From: Vibrio genomosp. F10 str. ZF-129
GTDB taxonomy: Bacteria > Pseudomonadota > Gammaproteobacteria > Enterobacterales > Vibrionaceae
DNA: 50,586 nt
Direction: 5' to 3'
Assembly (NCBI RefSeq): GCF_000287055.2
Contig: NZ_AJYQ02000121.1
Location: 1 to 50,586, forward strand
In this document: in pieces, positions 43,338 to 50,586 of the stretch
How the letters are laid out: each line of letters opens with the position of its first letter
Numbering within the stretch: position 1 is the stretch's first letter
Program-made: the position numbers and the translations under genes
Notes under the pieces: model-generated
What the model was told of the DNA's origin: nothing
Databases searched by the model: none
Seen by the model: only the letters and a program-made list of their open reading frames with translations

Positions 43338-44447
43338 TTAGAATACCCATTCAGTACCGATACGGATCATGAGATCTTTATCATAAGCGGTATCATCTTG
43401 CTGAGTTAGACGAACAAATGTGTAAACAGAATTGAACGAGTAACCTGCCTCACCAGAGATAGATGTAACATCTAAATCTTTATCTTTTTGGTTGTCTGTC
43501 TTACCTGTTTGATCGGCGTAACCGACACGGAAGTTCATTGCGCCATGGTAGTAGTTTGCTTGAATAGAATAAGCATCGATTTCACGTTCAGTGTATCCGT
43601 AACCGCCACCGCTATTTGTGGAATCATAAGACCCAGTTTTGTACGCACCTAAAACATTAAAGCTATCCATAGGGCGCAACTCAAAACCTACAAACGCTGA
43701 GTCAGTGTCACCAATAGAAGCCGCTTTACCTGTATCCCATGTTGGACTTCCATCTGGTGCTGGGTTATTTGAGTTCCAGTAAGCATCCTCACCGCCTTCA
43801 AAAATGGTTCCCTTTGCTGTTTCGTATGCCGCATGTACAGTTAACATGTCAATAGGGGTTACTGATACAGAACCACTGAAGAAGTTTGAATCTTCATGGT
43901 TCTCACTACCGTTACCACCAGATAAACTGAATTTAACCATGTCACCAAACATTGGAGAGTCGTAACGTGCCATCTGGCTCTTACGATCAAAATGGTAACG
44001 CTCACCGCTACGCCATGCTCGGTCGAATGTTCGGCCTAGGTTAGAAGCTGAGTAAGGCCAATCCACTAGTTCATATAATGGCGTTAGCATACGGCCAAAA
44101 CGTACAGAACCCCATTCATCACCACGCATACCAACAAATGTGTCACGATTACCCAGTTTTGCGCCATCATCTAAAACCCAACCAGATTCAACTTGCATAA
44201 ACGCTGTTACGCTGTCTGTCATCACTTTAGCAGCACGGAAACCGATACGAGTTTCATTCTCTAACGCCCAACCATCATCAGGTGAGCCGTCTGTTTTCGT
44301 TTGGTTGTAATCAACAGCAGAGATAGATACCACACCGTATACTTCAACGTTTGCATCGTTAGCATCACCAATCATATATGCGTTTGCAGTACCTGCGGCC
44401 ATCATAACTGCTGCGCCTACGAGAGACTTCTTGAATACATTTTTCAT
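43338..44447 (-). CDS. Outer-membrane general porin
   Basis: A 369-residue beta-barrel porin with a signal peptide (about residues 1-23, ending GTANA). The mature part has the Gram-negative porin layout: alternating aromatic strands, TFVGMRGDEWGSVRFGRMLT (conserved strand/loop near the constriction) and a C-terminal aromatic residue (EWVF) for BAM recognition. Substrate specificity cannot be read. Upstream is a 534-base intergenic region shared with copA that contains a long-spaced inverted repeat and a motif also found before the KdgM porin. Confidence 0.9.
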   Translation of the reverse strand: MKNVFKKSLVGAAVMMAAGTANAYMIGDANDANVEVYGVVSISAVDYNQTKTDGSPDDGWALENETRIGFRAAKVMTDSVTAFMQVESGWVLDDGAKLGNRDTFVGMRGDEWGSVRFGRMLTPLYELVDWPYSASNLGRTFDRAWRSGERYHFDRKSQMARYDSPMFGDMVKFSLSGGNGSENHEDSNFFSGSVSVTPIDMLTVHAAYETAKGTIFEGGEDAYWNSNNPAPDGSPTWDTGKAASIGDTDSAFVGFELRPMDSFNVLGAYKTGSYDSTNSGGGYGYTEREIDAYSIQANYYHGAMNFRVGYADQTGKTDNQKDKDLDVTSISGEAGYSFNSVYTFVRLTQQDDTAYDKDLMIRIGTEWVF

Positions 44448-44753
44448 TGTTTTAACCCTTTCCCATTTGTTAGGAATTTATTTATATTTTTATTAGCAAC
44501 GCAGGGAACTACTGGACTAAATAGCTGACTAACGTTGCACTGCTTTTCATGGACGAGGCAAATATTGCAAACTTTTTTTCCAATAAAAAATAAAGCCATT
44601 ATTTATTCGACACACTTCAAATAAAAATAAAGATAAAATAAATAAAACCAATAAAAACATAATCTTAAACAAACATAAAATAATGTATTTTAGGTCCGCC
44701 ACATCCAAACCTTCATCAAGGTCACATAAACACGGTCAGTAACGGTAAAATCC

Positions 44754-44835
44754 AGATCTTAATCACATGCGTTTTTTGTATTTATTTTCCTTTTTATTTT
44801 AATCCGACTGAAATCTTGATTAAGATCTCACATTT
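44754..44835. promoter_or_regulatory. Inverted repeat and motif in the porin upstream region
   Basis: AGATCTTAATCA (44754-44765) and its exact reverse complement TGATTAAGATCT (44817-44828) are 63 bases apart centre to centre, about six helical turns. CTCACATTT follows at 44827-44835. The site lies 300-390 bases upstream of the porin. It is probably a regulatory region; the regulator is unknown. Confidence 0.5.
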
Positions 44836-44918
44836 GTCTCAGCTCATCTGACACTCACCTGACAGTTCAATCGCAATTTAATCGTCTATACCTAAATGGC
44901 ATTTCGTTGATTCTCACC

Positions 44919-44949
44919 TTGACCTTACCCATAAGGTAAGGTTTATGCT
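44919..44949 (+). promoter_or_regulatory. CueR-type (MerR family) copper-responsive promoter of copA
   Basis: A -35 element TTGACC (44919-44924) and -10-like TATGCT (44944-44949) are separated by 19 bases, too long for normal sigma-70. The spacer carries the perfect palindrome ACCTTACC-CATAA-GGTAAGGT (44922-44942). This is the classic CueR layout, in which the regulator twists the long spacer on Cu(I) binding. The cueR gene itself is not in the window. Confidence 0.9.
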
Positions 44950-44981
44950 CTTTACTATGCTAGAACCTTAGGAAAATAACC

Positions 44982-47711
44982 ATGAATCAATATTCCATAC
45001 CTTTAATTGGGCTCAATTGCATGGGCTGTGCAAAAAAAGTAGACAAAGCGTTAAACGAGCAGTACCCAGTGAATATTGATTTCCTTTCAAAAGACTATAT
45101 CGAGCTGCGCAGTGACGCCTCTTTTCATCAACTTGCAGTGATCATCGAAAATTTAGGCTATAACGCTGGGCACTATTTTGAATTTACACTTTCAGGCCTG
45201 AGTTGTTCTCGCTGTGTCGAAAAACTTAGCCAGTTGATTGAACAGGATGACTCTATTGGCCTTTTCTCTGCGACCAAAGAATTACTGACCGTCTACACCA
45301 TTAACGATCACACTTACGTTCAAGAATTAGTGGCCTCACTGGGGTATAACGCCCAGCTTGTTTCAGATAACTTATCAACCATTCAATCAGAAGAAGACCA
45401 TCAAGCGATCAGCCAGTCGAAAGTCATGAATTCAGCTGAAGTTTTGCCAACAGAACACCACCGTTTACATCTATCCATTCATGGAATGACATGCGCCAGT
45501 TGCGTTTCATCAGTCGAAAAAGCGTTAAATGGGGGTGATGGTGTTATTGCTGTTCAAATCAACCTAGCAGAACAAAGTGCAGTGGTCGAAATCAACAAAA
45601 AAAACATTAACTTAGGTACCGAACAAGCGCTTCTTATCGAAATTGGTAAAGCGGGCTATCAAGCTGAAGTAGTTAATGATCCGATGGTTTCTCAACAAAA
45701 ACAAAAAACTCAACGATTGCTCGTGCTAAATCGCCATAAGCAAAACGCCATCAACGCATTATTGATAGGTGGCCCATTAATGCTATGGGGAATGCTTGGT
45801 GGAAATATGATGATCCGCTCCAATTCCGATCAGGTCGCTTGGGGAGCGGTTGGGATCGTGTGCTTATTCTTGATGATGACATCAGGTCGGCTTTTTTATA
45901 TCAATGCCTTAAAAGCAGTAAAACATCGCCGAGCCACGATGGATACATTGATTGCTCTAGGCACTGGCGCGGCATGGCTCTACTCGATGCTCATGGTCGC
46001 TTTTCCGTTTTGGTTCCCAGAAAATGCTCGGCATGTCTACTTTGAAGCAACCGCCATGATCATTGGTCTCATTTCGTTAGGCCACTATATAGAAGCCAAA
46101 GCCAAAGCAAAAACAACGCAATCCCTGCAAGCACTGATTAACTTGCAACCACAATCGGCAACATTAATCACATCAGATAGCGATGCCACCGTTACCCAAA
46201 CCATTGCGGTGAGTGAGATAAAAACAGGGATGCTACTTAGAATTCGGCCTGGTGAGAAAATTCCAGTGGATGGCATTGTGACAAGCGGTGAATCCTATAT
46301 TGATGAAGCAATGCTCACTGGTGAACCTATTCCAACACTCAAGCAACAAGCTGACCGTGTGTCGGCAGGAACGTTAAATCAGGATGGCAGCTTGACGATC
46401 GAAGCCACAGGGGTTGGTGCTGAAACCATGCTTGCGCGAATTATACAGCTTGTCCGTTTAGCGCAAAGTAGCAAGCCAGCCATTGCAAAACTAGCCGATC
46501 AAATTTCAGCAGTGTTTGTTCCGGTGGTTATGGTTATTGCCATGCTTTCGATGGCGGTTTGGTACCTTTATGGCCCCGAACCAAAACTGAGCTATATGTT
46601 AATTGCTGCAACCACGGTGCTTATTATCGCTTGTCCCTGCGCACTTGGACTGGCTACTCCCCTGTCTGTTACGGTTGGAATTGGTAAAGCCGCTGAAATG
46701 GGCATTTTAATTAAAGATGCCGATGTCCTACAAACGGCCAGCAAGATTACCACGGTGGTATTTGATAAGACGGGAACCCTGACCCAGGGTAGCCCAACGG
46801 TTCAAAACGTCGTTTCGTTTGGTGTCTCTGAGCAAACAGTGTTGCAATATGCCTACAGTGCAGAACAGCACTCAGAGCATCCCCTTGCAAAATCCATTTG
46901 CCAGTATTCAAAGCAGCATCAGATCGTTCCACAAGGTATAGAAGACTTTCAAAACCTTAAAGGCAGAGGAATTAGTACCAAAGTGAACGGAAAAACATTG
47001 CTTATCGCATCCCCTCACTACCTCCAAACCCTAAATATCGATATGCAAAACGCACAAACGGCTCTTCAGCAAAGTGAAGTTCAAGCCTGGACGTCCATCG
47101 CTATTGCTGTTGATAACACGCTGATTGGTATTATTTCTTTGTCTGATTCGATTAAAGAAGAATCCAAAAAAGCGATTGATGCCCTGAAACAACAGCACAT
47201 TAAAACCGTCATGTTAACTGGTGATAACCCTGCGGTAGCCAATGCAATCGCAAAACAACTGGGGATTGATCGTGTTATTGCCCAAGTGCTTCCTGACGAA
47301 AAATCGCACCACATTTTACAATTGCAACAACAAGGCGAAAAAGTGGCGATGGTCGGTGATGGTGTCAATGATGCTCCTGCCCTAGCGCAATCCGATATGG
47401 GTATTGCTATGGGGAGTGGCAGTGATGTCGCCATTGAAAGTGCGCAAATGACACTATTGAATTCCTCACCACTAGCGGTGGTTAATGCCATCGCTTTGTC
47501 TAGAGCAACAGTCTCCAACATTAAACAGAATCTATTCGGCGCATTTGTTTATAACGCGCTGGGTATTCCCATAGCTGCAGGCGTTTTATTTCCCGCTTTC
47601 GGTTTTTTATTAAGCCCAGTGGTTGCAGGAGCCGCAATGGCGCTCTCTTCAATTACTGTGGTCAGTAACGCTAACCGTTTACGTCTATTTAAACCTAAAT
47701 TCAACTCATAG
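44982..47711 (+). CDS. copA: Copper-exporting P1B-type ATPase
   Basis: A 909-residue Cu(I) efflux ATPase of the inner membrane. Three N-terminal heavy-metal-binding modules are visible (Cys pairs 13/16 CMGC, 75/78 CSRC and 171/174 CASC); only the third keeps the canonical GMTCASC context. The catalytic core has TGE, the transmembrane CPC (551-553), phosphorylation Asp595 in [14 protein letters not shown] and [10 protein letters not shown] (from 792). A CueR-type promoter lies 33 bases upstream, and a DUF411 gene follows after 8 bases. Confidence 0.96.
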   Translation: MNQYSIPLIGLNCMGCAKKVDKALNEQYPVNIDFLSKDYIELRSDASFHQLAVIIENLGYNAGHYFEFTLSGLSCSRCVEKLSQLIEQDDSIGLFSATKELLTVYTINDHTYVQELVASLGYNAQLVSDNLSTIQSEEDHQAISQSKVMNSAEVLPTEHHRLHLSIHGMTCASCVSSVEKALNGGDGVIAVQINLAEQSAVVEINKKNINLGTEQALLIEIGKAGYQAEVVNDPMVSQQKQKTQRLLVLNRHKQNAINALLIGGPLMLWGMLGGNMMIRSNSDQVAWGAVGIVCLFLMMTSGRLFYINALKAVKHRRATMDTLIALGTGAAWLYSMLMVAFPFWFPENARHVYFEATAMIIGLISLGHYIEAKAKAKTTQSLQALINLQPQSATLITSDSDATVTQTIAVSEIKTGMLLRIRPGEKIPVDGIVTSGESYIDEAMLTGEPIPTLKQQADRVSAGTLNQDGSLTIEATGVGAETMLARIIQLVRLAQSSKPAIAKLADQISAVFVPVVMVIAMLSMAVWYLYGPEPKLSYMLIAATTVLIIACPCALGLATPLSVTVGIGKAAEMGILIKDADVLQTASKITTVVFDKTGTLTQGSPTVQNVVSFGVSEQTVLQYAYSAEQHSEHPLAKSICQYSKQHQIVPQGIEDFQNLKGRGISTKVNGKTLLIASPHYLQTLNIDMQNAQTALQQSEVQAWTSIAIAVDNTLIGIISLSDSIKEESKKAIDALKQQHIKTVMLTGDNPAVANAIAKQLGIDRVIAQVLPDEKSHHILQLQQQGEKVAMVGDGVNDAPALAQSDMGIAMGSGSDVAIESAQMTLLNSSPLAVVNAIALSRATVSNIKQNLFGAFVYNALGIPIAAGVLFPAFGFLLSPVVAGAAMALSSITVVSNANRLRLFKPKFNS

Positions 47712-47719
47712 AGGCTATT

Positions 47720-48160
47720 ATGAAATTCAACATCCTTACTCTCGCCCTGATCAGTAGTTTCTCTGCCAATGTCCTTTCTGCCGATGTGATTAACCACAAA
47801 TCGCCATATTGCGGTTGCTGTGGCGATTGGACAAAGCACATGATAGAAGCTGGCTTTACAGTCAAAGAAGAACTGCACGAGAACATGAACCCAATCAAAG
47901 AGAAGTTTGGTATTACCCCAAAACTAGCTTCTTGCCATACGGCTGAAATTGACGGGTATGTCTTTGAAGGTCACATTCCAGCAGAAGACATTAAAGCATT
48001 TCTCGACAACCCACCAAAGAACGCAAAAGGGCTAGCGGTGCCTGGAATGCCGATGGGCTCGCCAGGCATGGAATATGGGGAGAATCGCGATGCCTACTCC
48101 GTCTACGCTTTTAATGATGAAGGTCAAACGTTTGAGTACCGCCATTACGAAGCGAAATAA
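47720..48160 (+). CDS. copG: Periplasmic copper-associated DUF411 protein (CopG-like)
   Basis: A 146-residue exported protein. The signal peptide (about 1-21) is followed by the DUF411 signature: SPYCGCCGDW (Cys31, Cys33, Cys34), a further Cys72 in LASCHTAEIDGY, and VFEGHIPAEDIKAFL. Members bind copper and in Vibrio are linked to copper resistance beside copA. It lies 8 bases after copA, so it is surely in the same CueR-controlled operon. The gene symbol follows V. cholerae usage from memory. Confidence 0.9.
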   Translation: MKFNILTLALISSFSANVLSADVINHKSPYCGCCGDWTKHMIEAGFTVKEELHENMNPIKEKFGITPKLASCHTAEIDGYVFEGHIPAEDIKAFLDNPPKNAKGLAVPGMPMGSPGMEYGENRDAYSVYAFNDEGQTFEYRHYEAK

Positions 48161-48199
48161 GACGCCCTGAACGACATCAATAATGTTACCGCACCAATA

Positions 48200-48230
48200 A
48201 AAAGAGCCTAGCGATTTGCTAGGCTCTTTT
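48200..48230. terminator. Bidirectional terminator between copG and the KdgM porin
   Basis: A perfect 13-bp stem (48200-48212 with 48218-48230, loop GATTT), including A-run and T-run edges, lies between converging genes. Confidence 0.92.
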
Positions 48231-48272
48231 AGTAAGACTTTAGTTTGGACAAACTAAACCATTAAAGCTTGA

Positions 48273-48968
48273 TTAGAAGCCGTAAGAAGCACCGAATACG
48301 AATGCTGTATTCTCTTTCTTATCAGAACCATCTAGGTTTTTAGCACCGTGACCTTGGCTACGTAGCTCAAAGTAAGGTTGAACACCAGAGCGAGTCCATG
48401 TAGCGCGGAACTCGTGATCCATCGTGTTGTCGCTGTTATCAACCGATACGAATACGTTGTTGTACGCTAATACTACTGGCGCATCTTCTAGTGTGTAACC
48501 GATACGGTTATCAAAACGCAATTGATCGTTATCGCTGTCTTTAATGTTGTGGTAACGAGTACGGTTGCTAATAGCAATACCGTTGTCGAAGTTGTAACCG
48601 ATTTTAACTAGAGGACGATTTTGAACTGTTTCGCCATTGTTAAGTAGGTGGTGGTAACCAACAGCAATCCAAAGGTTGTCATTAAATGCGTAGCTTTGCT
48701 CAGCACCTAAAGTAATGTAAGGAGTAGCGCCTACACCTTCATTGAATTCGCCTTCATAGCTACCAAGAGAAATCCCGTCAAACTCAGTTAATAGCGTTAG
48801 ACCACCAACGCTGTTGTCAAAAGTGTGGCCCGCTTCTAAAGTAGAAGTGGCATTAGGGTTTTTGTTCTCGCTGTGGAATTGCACGTTACCCGTAACGTAA
48901 GAAGAGCCAGCGAATGCGCTTGAAGCGAAAGCAAGAGAAAGAGCGCTTAGAGCGATAATTTTTTTCAT
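48273..48968 (-). CDS. Oligogalacturonate-specific porin (KdgM family)
   Basis: A 231-residue small beta-barrel with a 20-residue signal peptide (ending SSAFA). Strand-rich segments such as YVTGNVQFHSE, LWIAVGYHHLL and DNRIGYTLEDAPVVLAYNN, and an aromatic C-terminus (GASYGF), fit the KdgM family of 12-strand channels for acidic oligosaccharides. In marine vibrios such channels may take up pectin or alginate fragments; the substrate is not proven. A CRP-like site lies about 145 bases upstream. Confidence 0.87.
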   Translation of the reverse strand: MKKIIALSALSLAFASSAFAGSSYVTGNVQFHSENKNPNATSTLEAGHTFDNSVGGLTLLTEFDGISLGSYEGEFNEGVGATPYITLGAEQSYAFNDNLWIAVGYHHLLNNGETVQNRPLVKIGYNFDNGIAISNRTRYHNIKDSDNDQLRFDNRIGYTLEDAPVVLAYNNVFVSVDNSDNTMDHEFRATWTRSGVQPYFELRSQGHGAKNLDGSDKKENTAFVFGASYGF

Positions 48969-49111
48969 AATTAACTGCCTTTAAAAATTTAGTACGACTG
49001 TAAACTTGGTATTTCAATCACCATCAGTAGTCGTTAATAAGGGATTGCCTTCCTGGCTTGAGATGAATACTGCACCATTTAATTCACTCCAGAAAATAAA
49101 TTAGCATATAG

Positions 49112-49127
49112 AGTGATCCAGTTCACT
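49112..49127. promoter_or_regulatory. CRP-like site upstream of the KdgM porin
   Basis: AGTGA-TCCAGT-TCACT is palindromic and differs from the CRP consensus TGTGA-N6-TCACA by one base in each half. It lies about 145 bases before the porin start. Catabolite control of oligosaccharide porins is common. Confidence 0.5.
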
Positions 49128-49204
49128 TTGTTGAACTTGACCACATAAAAAGAACATACAAATCATTAACTTATATAAATAAAAAATAATGTAAAAAAAC
49201 ATAA

Positions 49205-49220
49205 TGTGATATGTATCATC
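49205..49220. promoter_or_regulatory. Second, weaker CRP-like site
   Basis: TGTGA-TATGTA-TCATC has a perfect left half and a 3-of-5 right half relative to the CRP consensus. It lies in the same AT-rich regulatory gap (48969-49513), which shows no gene. Confidence 0.3.
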
Positions 49221-49513
49221 CGTTTTATTTTTTGCGGAAAGCAAATTACGATCTTGATCACGCTCTCTTTATCTGGCTTTAGTAAATCAAACATCGGGAA
49301 CCTACATAATCTGACTTAGCTCACATTTCCACTGAGCACTGACGTAATATTTGTCAGAGCCCCGCATCAAGGGTTAACCCATAAGTCATATCAATCGAAA
49401 AGCAGCACTGACTCGCATCAGCCCTAATGAAACGTAAACTGATTTCATTACGCTGTTTCAATTGTTTTTGTGTGCGACTATCATTTCTGTTCATTCCAAT
49501 TCGGTGTTTGACT

Positions 49514-50395
49514 ATGCGTATCCTTTTATTCGGCTTTTCATTACTATTATTCAGCTCGGTAGCATCCAGTGAGCCGCTTTACTGGTCCGCTAAAAAAGGG
49601 CCATACGATTTGATGGTTCTTGGGTCAATTCATGTCGGTAGCGAAAAGATGTATCCATTACCTTCTTCTATTACCGAGTTTTTACGCACGAGTGATGGCT
49701 TGATATTGGAAACCGATACTCGTAAAACAGCAGATATTGTGTATCCCATCGCCACTCATACGGCAGAAACCGTTCTCTCAGAACCTCAACAAAAGCAATT
49801 AAGCCTTATTGCTAAAGAACTTAATCTGGCGTCTGAAACGCTTTTAAGCATGTCTCCCTGGACAGCCGCCCTCGCCATTCAAATGGGTAACCTAAACCAA
49901 ATGGGTTTGAAAACAGCGCTCGGTGTTGATCATGTCTTACTCTATGACGCAATCTTTCAAGACATAGACATCCTTGGTTTAGAGTCACTGCAGTTTCAAA
50001 TCGATCTCTTAGCGACATTGCCTAATGACGGTAAAGAATTACTCGTTGCCGCCTTGGATGAATATCAATCCGCACAACAAGATGTGAATTGCTTGGTAGA
50101 GAGTTGGGCACTGGGTGATGCCGATAACATGGCGCAATTTGCAGAAGCCAGCCAGCTATCGGAAGAATTAGAGCGGCGCATGATGACTGACAGAAATCTT
50201 GATTGGGCAGAAAAGCTCGACTCCGGTAAAATTCCAGGAGAAAAAAGCGTCGCTTTAAAAGGCGGGCGATATTTGGTCGTGGTTGGGACGCTTCACCTGC
50301 TTGGTAAAAACAACCTAATCGAAGCATTGAAAGAGAAAGGGTTTGAAATTGAAAAACTCTCGAAGACACAAAAAGCGAAATGTGAGTTTTTATAG
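49514..50395 (+). CDS. TraB/GumN family exported protein
   Basis: From 49514 it encodes 293 residues with a signal peptide (MRILLFGFSLLLFSSVASS). It has the TraB/GumN pattern: LYWSAKKGPYDLMVLGSIHV near the start (GxxH), ILETD, SPWTAALAIQM, GVDHVLL and the C-terminal GTLHLLGKNNLIEAL (second GxxH). The family contains putative metal-dependent proteases related to TIKI; the bacterial role is unclear. An in-frame ATG at 49427 would place 29 residues before the signal peptide, so the later start is preferred. It is followed by a terminator. Confidence 0.86.
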   Translation: MRILLFGFSLLLFSSVASSEPLYWSAKKGPYDLMVLGSIHVGSEKMYPLPSSITEFLRTSDGLILETDTRKTADIVYPIATHTAETVLSEPQQKQLSLIAKELNLASETLLSMSPWTAALAIQMGNLNQMGLKTALGVDHVLLYDAIFQDIDILGLESLQFQIDLLATLPNDGKELLVAALDEYQSAQQDVNCLVESWALGDADNMAQFAEASQLSEELERRMMTDRNLDWAEKLDSGKIPGEKSVALKGGRYLVVVGTLHLLGKNNLIEALKEKGFEIEKLSKTQKAKCEFL

Positions 50396-50411
50396 AAAGC
50401 CAGAATGCAAA

Positions 50412-50443
50412 AAAGCCATAGCATTTCTGCTACGGCTTTCTTT
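50412..50443 (+). terminator. Terminator of the TraB/GumN gene
   Basis: A 12-base stem with one mismatch (50412-50423 with 50428-50439, loop of 4) is followed by CTTT. It lies 16 bases past the stop codon. Confidence 0.75.
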
Positions 50444-50523
50444 AATGTGGCGGTGAAGAGCTTATTTTGAACATCAGGCGAACCCCACTTAGGTTCACCC
50501 CATTTCCCATACCCTGAAACGAC

Positions 50524-50550
50524 GAAAGCCTGCTCAATGAGCAGGCTTTC
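50524..50550 (-). terminator. Terminator of the tRNA-Pro transcript
   Basis: A perfect 12-bp stem (50524-50535 with 50539-50550, loop of 3) lies 6 bases beyond the tRNA 3' end on the minus strand. The T tract is contained in the stem and is short. Confidence 0.75.
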
Positions 50551-50556
50551 TAAATA

Positions 50557-50586
50557 TGGTCGGTGAAGAGGGATTCGAACCCCCGA
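50557..50586 (-). tRNA. tRNA-Pro 3' end, partial
   Basis: Read on the minus strand, the window end gives GGGG-TTCGAAT-CCCTC (T arm), TTCACCG (acceptor), discriminator A and an encoded CCA. The acceptor implies a 5' end CGGTGAA. A tRNA starting with C and ending CGACCA is typical of bacterial tRNA-Pro. The anticodon is outside the window. Confidence 0.8.

Overview
This window is chromosomal DNA from a marine gamma-proteobacterium of the Vibrionaceae, most likely a Vibrio. The flagellin pair (FlaA-like and FlaC-like) and the flg gene order match what I remember of the V. cholerae polar flagellar locus. The gltX, copA and copG-like neighbours also fit Vibrio. No species can be fixed from the sequence alone. 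I see no transposase, integrase, phage gene or CRISPR array.

Layout. The window opens on the 3' end of a tRNA (probably tRNA-Leu). Positions 490-20916 hold a polar-flagellum block. On the minus strand it reads flaC, flaA, flgL, flgK, flgJIHGF, flgEDCB, cheR-cheV; flgA-flgM-flgN follow on plus, flgO-flgP on minus and flgT on plus. Promoter-like sequences explain much of the ordering. Sigma-54 sites (GG-N10-GC type) lie before flaA, flgK, flgF, flgB, flgO and flgT. Sigma-28 sites (TAAA-N15-GYCGMTAR type) lie before flaC and flgM. FlgM is the expected sigma-28 brake, FlgN an export chaperone, and FlgO/FlgP/FlgT outer-membrane and H-ring parts typical of sheathed polar flagella.

A tRNA-Arg(CCU) gene and a small protein with two AP2-like repeats separate this block from a complete aryl-polyene (APE) pigment cluster at 21851-40414. 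The main plus-strand operon encodes a KS-like chain-length factor, acyltransferase, two acyl carrier proteins, a membrane protein, an AMP-dependent aryl ligase, dehydratases, a glycosyltransferase-acyltransferase fusion, an aromatic ammonia-lyase, thioesterase, LolA-like carrier, RND/MMPL exporter, lipoprotein, two ketosynthases and a ketoreductase. A divergent minus-strand unit encodes a lipoprotein, a SAM methyltransferase and a flavin-dependent halogenase-like enzyme. Together these should activate an aromatic acid, extend it into a conjugated polyene on carrier proteins, tailor the ring, attach the product to a lipid carrier and move it to the outer membrane.

The last part holds a small lipoprotein, gltX, a DUF2057 protein, a general porin, a copper-efflux pair (copA with a textbook CueR-type promoter, and a DUF411 protein), a KdgM-family oligogalacturonate porin and a TraB/GumN-family protein. 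It closes with the 3' end of a minus-strand tRNA-Pro.

The most notable points are: halogenase signature residues in the APE oxidoreductase; an unusual selectivity pair in the APE ammonia-lyase; face-to-face sigma-54 promoters between flgO and flgT; a terminator-plus-sigma-54 junction inside the flgB-flgJ run; and a regulatory motif shared by the upstream regions of the two porins. The APE type is known, so I do not claim a wholly new system.
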